Shown here in pieces: positions 53,781 through 62,855 of a stretch of DNA of 64,000 nucleotides. The translations under genes and the position numbers were made by a program. Positions within the stretch are counted from its first letter, which is position 1; each line of letters opens with the position of its first letter. Where the stretch lies: NCBI GenBank assembly GCA_002368155.1, contig AP018180.1, positions 3,908,719 to 3,972,718 of the forward strand, given 5' to 3'. The notes beneath the pieces were generated by a model, which did not search any database, had not been told where the DNA came from, and saw only the letters and a list, made by a program, of their open reading frames with translations. The stretch comes from Nostoc carneum NIES-2107. GTDB taxonomy: Bacteria > Cyanobacteriota > Cyanobacteriia > Cyanobacteriales > Nostocaceae.

Positions 53781-55385
53781 TTACAGTTTACAGGTCTCGA
53801 TGCGAGAGTAGAAAACCGCTTTATTCATATACCAATGTTTCTGAGGGTAATATCCCTTCTTCGAGGTATAAGTGAATCCCTCGATCATCTTTCTTATCCA
53901 GTTGCTTTGCACTCCCCATCCTACGCGATCGCGAAATTTATTCCAGGTTTCTTCGTAATACTTGCCGTCTGGCTTACCGCCTACGCTTAAGTAAATTTCC
54001 TTTTGGACGCTCCAGCCAAAGCGTCCATTGCTATATTTTACCCATAAGCGGTCAATCGTGCGGAGGTCGGTACAGGGAAAGTTTAATAGTTCTTCATCCC
54101 TAATTACATGATTTCCCTTACCCCCTAATCCTTGCAGCATTACCAGAAAGGTTTCATAATCAGCCTCTTTCCAATTCCCTGCTGCTAGTAAGTCTCGTAG
54201 TTTGGTATAGTCTACACCTTTTTCTGAACTGAGGTCATCTTCGTTTTTGGGCGGTTCAGGCTTCGCATCTTTTGCAATCTCTTGCTCCCCGCCTGGCTTA
54301 CCAGGAGAAGTTGGGGGTGGGACAAATCGCGTCTCAATTTGCTCAATATCCTCATCTCTGAGTTGCAGAAGTTGCTGTAACCGCTTCAATTCCTCCCTTG
54401 TGTGCTGACTTAGAGTCCCTTCATGCTGTATTGCCTCAGCCAGCGCTTCTTCATATTCCTTGAGATTTTCCTGATACTTGCGGTAAGGTTCCAAAACTTC
54501 TGTTTCAATTTGGGCTGCTACCTCAACTGACAAACCCAATTGAATTTGCTTACGCTTGAGAATGCGACGACTCACAGGCGAAATTTGACCATCTCTTACA
54601 CTTCGCTCTACTTCCTTACGGTAATCCAATTGAGGATCGCCTACAGGAGCTTTCGCTAACTTAATTTTAAAGCCTTCTTTGACAGCATAAATTTCTGGCT
54701 TCATTGCTGGCGCTGCTTCCTGCACTTTTTTACGGGCATATTCATGCAGTTCATCTACAGAAATCATGCCATCGTTATCGGTGTCAGCCGCACCTTTCTC
54801 AATTCCTTCTACAATGTAGCGGGTGTAAACCGATAAGTCTGCTCCTTCTTGTTCAAAAGAATATTGAGTAGCCGTGGAAGAAGTAAGTACCACCCGTCCT
54901 TCTCCTCCCAGTTGATTCTTAATATCTACGCTGTTATCATCTTTCGCCTTCATTCCTTCGGCAAAAGCACCGCTAAAACAACAGTCAAGAATAATTACCT
55001 GTCGCCGAGAACGGCTATTTTCCATCATCCCATGTATGAGGCTGGCAGCAGTGGCAGTAGTTTGAATGAGTCCGCCTTTGTGGTTTTTACGGGTTTGGCT
55101 AGTTGCTAAATATAATCTGCCAGCTTCATCTTTAATCCCATGTCCAGAAAAATACAGTAATACTAAATCATCCTTTTCACGACCAGAAAACAAAGTTTCA
55201 ATTGCTTCTTCCATTACCTGGCGTTTTGGATTTTCCAACACTGTAATATCAGCATCGGCAAAATCGCCCATTTCTGAGTGCTGTAAAACTCGCTGCATTG
55301 CTTTCACATCTTGTACAGCACCAGGTAAAGCATTTAACCCTGGTTGGTACTCATTCACCCCAATCAGCAATGCTAGCTTTGCCAT
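53781..55385 (-). CDS. orthocaspase fused to a GUN4 domain (534 aa)
   Basis: The N-terminal p20-type caspase domain (residues 1-250) has catalytic His82 in LYFSGHGI and Cys136 in LDCCFSGAF. An EF-hand-like loop DTDNDGMISVDEL follows at about residue 218. The middle is a charged coiled coil (280-360). The C-terminal 150 residues (YTKLRDLLAAGNWKEADYET, then FLVMLQ, and WGVQSNWIRKMI) form a GUN4 domain, which in GUN4 itself binds porphyrins for Mg-chelatase. Orthocaspases are Ca-dependent Arg/Lys-specific proteases in cyanobacteria; the fusion could couple proteolysis or cell death to porphyrin or light stress. It is transcribed toward the HlyD gene. A single gene, complete. Confidence 0.93.
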   Translation of the reverse strand: MAKLALLIGVNEYQPGLNALPGAVQDVKAMQRVLQHSEMGDFADADITVLENPKRQVMEEAIETLFSGREKDDLVLLYFSGHGIKDEAGRLYLATSQTRKNHKGGLIQTTATAASLIHGMMENSRSRRQVIILDCCFSGAFAEGMKAKDDNSVDIKNQLGGEGRVVLTSSTATQYSFEQEGADLSVYTRYIVEGIEKGAADTDNDGMISVDELHEYARKKVQEAAPAMKPEIYAVKEGFKIKLAKAPVGDPQLDYRKEVERSVRDGQISPVSRRILKRKQIQLGLSVEVAAQIETEVLEPYRKYQENLKEYEEALAEAIQHEGTLSQHTREELKRLQQLLQLRDEDIEQIETRFVPPPTSPGKPGGEQEIAKDAKPEPPKNEDDLSSEKGVDYTKLRDLLAAGNWKEADYETFLVMLQGLGGKGNHVIRDEELLNFPCTDLRTIDRLWVKYSNGRFGWSVQKEIYLSVGGKPDGKYYEETWNKFRDRVGWGVQSNWIRKMIEGFTYTSKKGYYPQKHWYMNKAVFYSRIETCKL

Positions 55386-55507
55386 CTACCTATCTACACC
55401 TTTGTAATTTCTTGTATAGCATTTACTGCTGCTTCTAATTCTTGTGTATGCTTTTACGATAATTGATGTCTAACACAGAATTTTAAATTGTTTGCGCCTT
55501 TATCTAC

Positions 55508-56245
55508 CTAATCCCTAACTTCTCTATACTGCCAGCATTTCAAATCCCAGCCAACACCAGCTACAACCACAGCTGCTGCATAATTGTTAGCAGCTGATAG
55601 TTCAAGTAAACTCCAGCCTGTTACTGTCTGTAACGTAGCTGATTCTGTAGGCGTGAGGGAAATTTCAATTTGCTCTAACTGCGCTATCCCCTCACCTGTA
55701 GCTTTTAAGTAAGCTTCTTTACAAGTCCAATAGCGAAAAAATACAGAAGATTGTAGCTCTGGAGATAGCGATCGCACTAGTTCGTATTCTCTTGGTAAAA
55801 AGAACCTTTCAGCTAGAGATTCCAAGTCTGACATGGGACGAATATATTCTAGGTCTATCCCGATTTGGCGATTTTGACTAACTGCACACAAAGCTAAATT
55901 TTGGGAGTGCGATAAATTAAATGTCAATCCGCTGTCAGAAAATTTACTTGACAATAGCGGTTTTCCACGAGGTTCATAATCAAACTGCACTTCTTGGGGA
56001 GAAATTCCCAAATAACGACTTAATATAGTCCGCAAGCTACCACGCCCAGCAATGAAACGTTGGCGATGTTCTGGAAAATAAAATCTTTCAGCACGAGCAG
56101 ATTCATCGCTAGAGAGGATTGTTGCCAAGTATTGCAACTCTGCTGCTGATTGGTCAAGATTTATACGCCAAACATGAACTTCATTTGGTAACAAAGTTAC
56201 TTCTCTGGGCGATGGTAACCATAAATACTGATGATTGTTCATCAA
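55508..56245 (-). CDS. 4'-phosphopantetheinyl transferase, Sfp/HetI type (245 aa)
   Basis: The Mg- and CoA-binding motifs GIDLEYIRPM (Asp, Glu) and FFRYWTCKEAYLKATGEG (Glu, Lys) are clear, and the length and two-lobe layout fit Sfp-type enzymes. These transfer phosphopantetheine from CoA to carrier domains of NRPS/PKS or to fatty-acid or heterocyst glycolipid carriers. No carrier-protein gene lies nearby, so this may be the housekeeping enzyme. It lies upstream of the caspase gene on the same strand, 122 bases apart, possibly co-transcribed. Confidence 0.9.
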   Translation of the reverse strand: MMNNHQYLWLPSPREVTLLPNEVHVWRINLDQSAAELQYLATILSSDESARAERFYFPEHRQRFIAGRGSLRTILSRYLGISPQEVQFDYEPRGKPLLSSKFSDSGLTFNLSHSQNLALCAVSQNRQIGIDLEYIRPMSDLESLAERFFLPREYELVRSLSPELQSSVFFRYWTCKEAYLKATGEGIAQLEQIEISLTPTESATLQTVTGWSLLELSAANNYAAAVVVAGVGWDLKCWQYREVRD

Positions 56246-56807
56246 ATAAGAACATTAAGGAAATAATAAGTACAGCTATTTTACTTGAGTAGTTTGTCGG
56301 ATTGCGACAATATAATTGCTGCTTTGCTAATTGAAATTGATTCATAGCGGTGCAGATGTTGGGAAAGACAAGCTTTTCGTGTATTTACCGCAGGTATCGC
56401 ACCCTAAATCGGCGCAGTACAAGCAGAAGTATTCAAGATATGCGATCGCATATTTTGAGCGCTCATCATCATAAAACCCTGATTTGTCAATAGTTGATAG
56501 GTTGCTAATAGAATCAAAGACTAAAATGGTAATAATTTTCTGAGCAATACTAGATATTTTGACTCAGATGCAAGTTGTCACTATTTAATTTAAATAAAGT
56601 TCCTCCAAGCAGTTACGCAAAAATACTGTTAACTATCTTTAAATGTTCCAATTTTTATTTTTTGTATCAAACATAAATTAATATAAAAAATATCCAAAAA
56701 GTATTTTTACGGTGTGAATAAATATTTTTCATAAAACTTGCCTTAAATATTAAAATTACAACAAGAAGTCAAATAAGAGTGTTTTTACACAGTAAAATAT
56801 CGTTAGC
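56246..56807. other. AT-rich intergenic region with promoter of the peptide cluster
   Basis: The final 250 bases (about 56560-56807) are strongly AT-rich. No open reading frame or repeat is convincing. One GCGATCGC lies at 56443. Confidence 0.5.
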
Positions 56808-57122
56808 ATGGAAATCTATTTATCACTAAAAATGCCTATAAACGAAGATATTAAAGAAGATAATTTTATAAAAGCAAGGGAAAATAGCAAAATTATGCAA
56901 CTAGTAGAATTGACCGAACTCAGCGACCAAGAAATGCAATTAGTAGTAGGAGGGGCAGACAATTTAGACGTAGATGTTAGCGTTTCCATTGGTATAGAAC
57001 CAAAGCCTGGTTTTGTAATCCTAATGGCATGGACGACTCCTGGTAGTGGTGGTAGTGGTGGTTCTGGAGGTGGTTCTGGAGGCGGTTCTGGTGGTTCTGG
57101 TGGCGGTAGTGGTGGCTGGTAA
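56808..57122 (+). CDS. double-glycine-leader peptide with Gly/Ser-repeat tail (104 aa)
   Basis: The leader has VELTELSDQEMQLVVGG, with cleavage expected after GG (about residue 49). The predicted mature part starts ADNLDVDVSVSIGIEP and ends in an approximately 25-residue run of GGS units closed by Trp (GSGGGSGGW). No Cys. The first ATG at 56808 lacks a clear ribosome site; ATG 56832 is an alternative. First of three tandem genes, with a single terminator at 57808. Possibly exported through an NHLM-type system like that at 50194-53404. Confidence 0.72.
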   Translation: MEIYLSLKMPINEDIKEDNFIKARENSKIMQLVELTELSDQEMQLVVGGADNLDVDVSVSIGIEPKPGFVILMAWTTPGSGGSGGSGGGSGGGSGGSGGGSGGW

Positions 57123-57192
57123 TCTTCATCCTATTCATGCTATTTAGTCAAAATGGAAAAATTATAAATTCCTCTTGGTTAAAGCATGAAAT

Positions 57193-57411
57193 ATGAAGCA
57201 CATAATCAAAAACAGTAGGGCAAAATATCTTCAGCAATATAGTATAACTATCGAGCAATTCAACTTTATTGAATTTAGCGATTGTGAAGCTGAAATATTT
57301 GTAGAAGGTAGCACTACAGTAATAGGTGCAGTTAATAGCTTATTAGAGCGAAACTGTTGGGGAACTGGAGGTAGCAGTATTTCAGATGGTAGTTATGGTG
57401 GTGGGTTTTGA
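57193..57411 (+). CDS. degenerate-leader relative of the tandem peptides (72 aa)
   Basis: The N-terminal part (NFIEFSDCEAEIFVEGS) follows the neighbouring leaders position by position, but the double glycine is Glu-Gly and the VV is FV. The tail (VNSLLERNCWGTGGSSISDG) has Trp and Gly/Ser and two Cys in total. It may be a decayed copy, or a peptide not cut by the same peptidase. Confidence 0.6.
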   Translation: MKHIIKNSRAKYLQQYSITIEQFNFIEFSDCEAEIFVEGSTTVIGAVNSLLERNCWGTGGSSISDGSYGGGF

Positions 57412-57499
57412 GTGCTCGATCAACTCATCATATCTTTGGTAATATCAAGCTTTCTTGAGCATAAATGATAGAAGTTTTATCTAGAGGTTAGAGAGTAAT

Positions 57500-57706
57500 A
57501 TGAAGGCGAAAATTCAAAAAAATCATTACCAGAAAAATCAAACAAATAGCAAAACAATCCAGCTATCTGAATTGAGCGAACTCAGCGATCAAGAAGCTGA
57601 AATAGTTGTAGGTGGTTGGGGTGATGGGAGTGGATCTGGGACTGGATCTGGTACAGGTAGTGGATCGGGTAATGGGGGTTGGGATAATCCCGATATAACA
57701 GGTTAA
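57500..57706 (+). CDS. double-glycine-leader peptide with Gly/Ser/Thr repeat tail (68 aa)
   Basis: The leader ends LSELSDQEAEIVVGG; the predicted mature peptide is Trp-Gly-Asp-Gly followed by GSGSGTGSGTGSGSGNGGW and a short DNPDITG end. No Cys. A ribosome site GAGAG lies six bases before ATG 57500. Third of the tandem genes. It resembles the first copy in leader and Gly/Ser/Trp composition but not in length. Confidence 0.72.
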   Translation: MKAKIQKNHYQKNQTNSKTIQLSELSELSDQEAEIVVGGWGDGSGSGTGSGTGSGSGNGGWDNPDITG

Positions 57707-57807
57707 AGAACTTTAGGTAAAACCTTTAGGCAAATTTGTGTAACGATACTGGACTGATTAAGAATCTTGGGTGTCTGCCAATGCGGTTCAGATCAGCAAC
57801 AACCCTT

Positions 57808-57836
57808 AACCCCGGTTTCTTGACGAAATCGGGGTT
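57808..57836 (+). terminator. intrinsic terminator closing the tandem peptide genes
   Basis: AACCCCGGTTTC and GAAATCGGGGTT form a 12-bp stem (one wobble) with a TTGAC loop, followed by CTTCTT. No comparable structure lies between the three peptide genes, which suggests one transcript. Confidence 0.7.
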
Positions 57837-57966
57837 CTTCTAACGCAAATTCCCCTTAATTAAAGGGATTGTCAAAACGGGAGCAATTGAGCGCCACCTT
57901 TGGATCAATCAGTTATCTAATTTTTGAGATTAGAGAAGACACTTTAGTTACTCAGTGGCTAAGATC

Positions 57967-60900
57967 ATGTCGTCTAACAAGAGAACTGCAAAAACCATGT
58001 CAGCAACCAAAAAACAGAGCAGAATTTTCAACCTCAAAATATTGCTGGGCTTACCTCTTGTTGTATGGTCGTTAGCAAATATCAGGTTGAATGCTGCGGC
58101 ACAAGTAGTTCCAGATAATACTCTACCTATTAATACAATTGTTACTACAAATGGTGCCACTTTTAACATTGATGGTGGCACTAGAGTAGGTAATAATCTA
58201 TTTCACAGCTTTGAGCAGTTTTCCCTGCTCACAGGACAAACATCATCTTTTAATAACTCTACTGATATTCAAAATATTATCAGCCGCGTCACTGGCAGCG
58301 CTATCTCCAATATTGATGGTTTAATTCGCACCCAAGGCACAGCTAACCTATTTATCATCAACCCTAATGGTATTGTTTTTGGCGCTAATGCTTCTCTAAA
58401 TATTGGTGGTTCTTTTATTGCCTCAACAGCCAACAGCATCAAATTTACTGATGGTAGTGAGTTTAGTGCTACCAGTCCTCAAGCACACCCCCTACTTACA
58501 GTTAGTATTCCGCTGGGATTGCAATATGGGCCTACTAATACAGGCGTGATTACTGTAAATGGGCCAGGAAATAATCTAGGTTTGAATCCAGATAACTTTT
58601 CTGTAATTACAGACAACAGACCTGTGGGACTTCAGGTACAGTCACAGAAAACCCTGGCGTTGGTAGGTGGAGATATTGCGATCGCAGGGGGTAATCTGAC
58701 TGCAAAAGAAGGACGAATTGAGTTAGGAAGTGTTGGCACAAACAGTTTTGTCAAACTCAATCCTATTACCTCAGGTTGGGAATTGAGCTATGAAAATGTT
58801 AATAGTTTTCAAGATATTAGTCTTTCGCAAGCAGCTTCCCTAGAAGTCAGCGGCAATAGTGGCGGTACTATCAAGTTACAGGGGCGTAATATCCAAGTCA
58901 AAGATGCCTCTGCAATGTTGGCAAATACTTTGGGTAATGGTTCTGGCGGAACACTGAACATTAAGGGAGTAGATTCTGTAGCAGTCAGTGGCAGTTCGCT
59001 ATCACCAATTCCTTTTATCACTTATTTATCTACCGATGTGGCACCAGGAGCCACCGGTAATGGCGGCAATTTATTGATTGATACAAAAAGTTTGCTGGTT
59101 GCTGGTGGCGCTCAGATTTCTAGTGGCACCTTTGGTTCTGGTAATGCCGGAACTTTAACAGTTAAAGCCCAAGCAGTAGAATTGACTGGTGGTTCGCGTG
59201 TTGCAGGTTCTAGCGGCTTATTTACACCAGTTGCACCCGGAGCCACAGGTAATGGCGGTAACTTAGTAGTTGAAACAGATAACCTATTAATTACTAATGG
59301 TGGACAAGTATTTTCTAATACTTTTGGCTTTGGGAATGCTGGAAATATTCAATTAAACGCGACAAATATACAATTAATTGGTGCTTCACGAGGCGGGGTT
59401 TCCAGTGGCATATTTGCTAATGCAGAATCTGGTACCCAAGGCGCTGGCGGTCATATCACTATTGACACGCAAAACCTATATGTTGCTGATGGCGCTAGGA
59501 TGGCAGTCAGCACCTTTAATTCAAAAAATGGGGGAATTTTAACAGTTAAAGCAAAAGATATAGAGTTAATAGGAGGCGCAGCTAGTGTAGGTTCTAGCGG
59601 CTTATTTGCCAATGTGGAATCAGGAGCCACGGGTAATGGCGGTCAATTGTTGGTTAATACCGACAGCTTGCAAATGGCTGATGGCGCACAGATAGCAGCA
59701 TTAACCTTTGGCGCTGGAAATGCGGGAACTGTGCAAGTGAAAGCAAATCAGATGCAACTAAGTGGTAGTTCTTCAGGAGGGTTACCCACTGGTTTATTAG
59801 CAAATGTAGAATCAGGCGCTACAGGTAATGGTGGCAATTTATTCATTGATACTCAGAGTTTACGCTTGAGCAATGGCGCTCAAATTGGCACAGGTACGTT
59901 TAGTTCTGGAAATGCTGGAGATTTAAATATTCAGGCAAATGATGTAGAGCTCATAGGTAGTTCTAGTAGTGCCCCCAGCCTGATATTCACTACTGTCACC
60001 TCCAATGCCACTGGTAACGGGGGAAACTTAACCCTAGATACCGGAAGCTTGCGCCTGGTAGATGGAGGTCAAATTGCTAGTAGTACTGCTGGCTCTGGAA
60101 AAGCAGGGAACTTGACAGTCAAAGCTACTGATATAGAAGCTGTAGGGTTAAGCCAGCAAGGACGCAGTGGTTTATTTGCTAGTGCAATTCAAGGCAATGG
60201 TGATGGCGGTAACTTAGCGATCGCAACTAACAATTTAACTCTTAAAGATGGGGGAATTATTAGTGCTAGTAATTTCCACAGCATTAACTCTAGTATTTCC
60301 CCAGGGCAAGGAAAAGCTGGGAATATTCAAATTGCAGCTGGTGCTATTTTACTAGATAACACCTCCGCGGAAAATCCCGCTAGCATCACCGCATCTACAT
60401 TATCTGGTGGTGGCGGTAATATATTTTTAAATGTGCAACAATCATTAACTGCTCGCAATGGTAGTCAAATATCTGCTGACACTAAAGGCAGTGGTGATGG
60501 TGGCAGTATTAACATTAATGCTGACTCTCTAGAATTTACAACTGGCGCTTACTTAACTACTAGTACTGCAGGTAAAGGCAACGCAGGTTTAATTAATATT
60601 GATGCCCGTTCTATTCTGTTTGATGGCTATAGTAATGGATCATTTACGGGTGCTTTTAGCGAAGCTAAAGCAGAATCACAAGGCAATGGCGGCAATATTC
60701 AAGTTACAAGTGATATTTTGAAGTTAACTAATCAAGCTCGCATATCTACTAATAGTGCAGGATTGGGTCAAGCCGGAAATATTACGATCAACGCCCAAAA
60801 AATACAAACTAATCAAGGCAACATTGTTGCAACTTCTACTAAAACTGGTGGTGGTAATTTAAACTTAACGAGTAATTTATTGTTGCTCAATAACAATAGT

Positions 60901-61515
60901 TTAATTAGTACTAGTGTGTTAGATAGCAATGGTGGCGGTGGCAATATTTACATTAATTCTGATTTTGTTTTAGCTCACAATCACAGTGATATTAGAGCTA
61001 ATGCTGTATTTGGGCCAGGAGGTAATATTCAAATACAAACTCAAGGTATTTTCTTTTCTGCAGATAGCACAATTGATGCTAGTTCACAATTTGGTGTCAA
61101 TGGTATTGTCACCATTACTAACTTAGAAACCAGTAAGAATATTGCCAACATAGAATTATCAGAAAATATTATAGACTCTAATCAACAAATTGCTGCTAGT
61201 TGTCGAGGCGATCGCGCCAATAATTTTGTCGTCACAGGACGGGGTGGATTACCAGAAAACCCTACTGACGCTATCATTGGTAAGACTGTTTGGACAGATT
61301 TACGTGAGTTGTCTCCAAAAGTAGGAGGAGAGCCAAAAGTAGGAGGTAACAAACAAGAAGTGTTGCCGCAAATATCTCAAAATACACCATCCGTAATTAT
61401 TGAGGCTCAAGGATGGACAATGAATAGTAATGGACAATTAGAGCTAATAGCGAATTCTCCGAATACTATTCCTCCCGTATCTAGCAATTCTGCACCTACT
61501 TGCAGTGCAATATAA
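57967..61515 (+). CDS. filamentous hemagglutinin-type two-partner secretion exoprotein (1182 aa)
   Basis: A signal segment (LKILLGLPLVVWSLANIRLN) is followed by the TPS domain: INTIVTTNGATFNIDGGTRV, NLFHSFEQFSLLTG and FIINPNGIVFGANASLNIGG, the hallmark of TpsA exoproteins exported by a TpsB/Omp85 pore. Then come some ten degenerate 65-residue beta-helix repeats with GATGNGGNLxIDT and GNAGxLxVxA, and a C-terminal part with a Cys pair (AASCRGDRAN and APTCSAI). I used ATG 57967; GTG 57955 is in frame. The partner TpsB gene is not in the window. It follows the peptide genes by 130 bases beyond the terminator, so it is a separate transcription unit. Confidence 0.93.
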   Translation: MSSNKRTAKTMSATKKQSRIFNLKILLGLPLVVWSLANIRLNAAAQVVPDNTLPINTIVTTNGATFNIDGGTRVGNNLFHSFEQFSLLTGQTSSFNNSTDIQNIISRVTGSAISNIDGLIRTQGTANLFIINPNGIVFGANASLNIGGSFIASTANSIKFTDGSEFSATSPQAHPLLTVSIPLGLQYGPTNTGVITVNGPGNNLGLNPDNFSVITDNRPVGLQVQSQKTLALVGGDIAIAGGNLTAKEGRIELGSVGTNSFVKLNPITSGWELSYENVNSFQDISLSQAASLEVSGNSGGTIKLQGRNIQVKDASAMLANTLGNGSGGTLNIKGVDSVAVSGSSLSPIPFITYLSTDVAPGATGNGGNLLIDTKSLLVAGGAQISSGTFGSGNAGTLTVKAQAVELTGGSRVAGSSGLFTPVAPGATGNGGNLVVETDNLLITNGGQVFSNTFGFGNAGNIQLNATNIQLIGASRGGVSSGIFANAESGTQGAGGHITIDTQNLYVADGARMAVSTFNSKNGGILTVKAKDIELIGGAASVGSSGLFANVESGATGNGGQLLVNTDSLQMADGAQIAALTFGAGNAGTVQVKANQMQLSGSSSGGLPTGLLANVESGATGNGGNLFIDTQSLRLSNGAQIGTGTFSSGNAGDLNIQANDVELIGSSSSAPSLIFTTVTSNATGNGGNLTLDTGSLRLVDGGQIASSTAGSGKAGNLTVKATDIEAVGLSQQGRSGLFASAIQGNGDGGNLAIATNNLTLKDGGIISASNFHSINSSISPGQGKAGNIQIAAGAILLDNTSAENPASITASTLSGGGGNIFLNVQQSLTARNGSQISADTKGSGDGGSININADSLEFTTGAYLTTSTAGKGNAGLINIDARSILFDGYSNGSFTGAFSEAKAESQGNGGNIQVTSDILKLTNQARISTNSAGLGQAGNITINAQKIQTNQGNIVATSTKTGGGNLNLTSNLLLLNNNSLISTSVLDSNGGGGNIYINSDFVLAHNHSDIRANAVFGPGGNIQIQTQGIFFSADSTIDASSQFGVNGIVTITNLETSKNIANIELSENIIDSNQQIAASCRGDRANNFVVTGRGGLPENPTDAIIGKTVWTDLRELSPKVGGEPKVGGNKQEVLPQISQNTPSVIIEAQGWTMNSNGQLELIANSPNTIPPVSSNSAPTCSAI

Positions 61516-61600
61516 GAATCCGCTGTGATTTCTGAAATTATTTGCTTAGGAAGGGAATAGGAAGAAGAAATATAATAGGATGCGTTAATAACGCATCCTA

Positions 61601-62002
61601 CTAATTGTTTTGCAAATATTCAATTGCTGCTGCTAATTTTGAAGGATATCCTTCAGCAAATCTTTCAAACCACAGCCCTTCAGGTGAAAATGGATCTAAT
61701 TTAGCTAGCCATTCTTCTGCCTGTTTTTTCAAAGCTACTAGTTGTTTTGCTTTCAGTTGTTCTTGGCGAATACGTTCTTGCTCTAATTCTTGCTGTCGTT
61801 GCAATTCTTCAGCTGCATCGACTTGGGCAAAATCAGCTTTCACTTCGTCCAAAAGATTATCAATTAATGAGGCTGCTTTTGGTGATGTTGGGATTGCAGG
61901 TTGGGCTATACCTAGCTGAGGCTGTGGCTGTAGCTGAGGTTGAGAGGGTGGTTCCTGATATTCATTTTTGAGTTCAGCTAACAGCTTATCAATGGCATCC
62001 AT
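61601..62002 (-). CDS. Slr1339-like salt-stress protein (133 aa)
   Basis: The N-terminus (MDAIDKLLAELKNEYQEPPS), Gln/Pro-rich linker, a helix SLIDNLLDEVKADFAQ and a coiled coil (EELQRQQELEQERIRQEQLK) followed by FSPEGLWFERFAEGYPSKLA match the cyanobacterial Slr1339 family, described as salt-stress related. It is cytosolic and acts by unknown means. It is the last gene of the minus-strand group of vWA genes. Confidence 0.8.
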   Translation of the reverse strand: MDAIDKLLAELKNEYQEPPSQPQLQPQPQLGIAQPAIPTSPKAASLIDNLLDEVKADFAQVDAAEELQRQQELEQERIRQEQLKAKQLVALKKQAEEWLAKLDPFSPEGLWFERFAEGYPSKLAAAIEYLQNN

Positions 62003-62121
62003 TGTCTGATTCCTGTAAACAAGATTAATACCACTTTATGCCTATACTAGTCTCTAGCCCATAGTTCCTTGTCCTGTTTCATCCCTAATTGGTATACAGC
62101 AGGAATGATGGCTACTTGGCT

Positions 62122-62727
62122 CTAGTCATTTATGGCATTGAGTAGCACTTCCGAAAGACTCATGTCTTCCATATCTTCCATTGTAACTGTGTCGCAGATA
62201 TCAAACTTGGCACCAGCTCCTTGGAGTTCATCATCTAAGATTTTGAGGAAGCGAGTAGCGTTAGCATCTGTACCCACTTGAATGAAAGAAATAGCTAACT
62301 CTTCATCGCGATCCATCTTCCGGGAAGCTTCGATGATCACTTTCATGACAGCTTTGCGATCGTCTGGTTCTCCATCAGTAACCACTAAAATTGTCTCACC
62401 ATTAGCTTTTGTTTGATTAGCAGCTTTACGTTTAAAGTAATCATCAGTTGCGTGTTTGAGCACTCCTGCTAAATCAGTAGTTCCAGATGGATCGTTTTCT
62501 CGGAAAATTTGTGCTACTTTCGCAGATGTCACATTTTCATAGCGTTTAAATTTACCAGAAAAGACATAAATAGTAATCCCATCCGGGTCAAATTGTTCGC
62601 ATTTACTAGCTAGGGCTAAAGTCGATTCATGTGCAGCTACCCATCTGGTTCTACCACCTTTTTGATCTGGGGTAGCCATACTGCCGCTTTTATCAATAAT
62701 TAAAGTGTAATCACGATTGTCTAGCAT
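62122..62727 (-). CDS. von Willebrand A domain protein, copy 1 of 3 (201 aa)
   Basis: A single vWA domain with a complete MIDAS: DKSGSMATPDQ (Asp-x-Ser-x-Ser), PSGTTDLAGVL (Thr) and LVVTDGEPDDR (Asp). The protein starts MLDNRDYTLI; I placed the start there (GGAG nine bases upstream), although the frame has an ATG nine codons earlier. Two closely related genes lie upstream in tandem. Such stand-alone vWA proteins act in assembly or in defence-related complexes; a partner is not visible. Confidence 0.88.
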   Translation of the reverse strand: MLDNRDYTLIIDKSGSMATPDQKGGRTRWVAAHESTLALASKCEQFDPDGITIYVFSGKFKRYENVTSAKVAQIFRENDPSGTTDLAGVLKHATDDYFKRKAANQTKANGETILVVTDGEPDDRKAVMKVIIEASRKMDRDEELAISFIQVGTDANATRFLKILDDELQGAGAKFDICDTVTMEDMEDMSLSEVLLNAIND

Positions 62728-62855
62728 TTCTAATGTCTCCAAGTATCTAATCAAAATTGAATTAAATAGGACAGCTAAAGATAATTCGCGAAATTTATGA
62801 TTTCTCTCTGATGATTAAGCTTTTGCTATACATCCGAGAGAAAAATAGTGATTAA

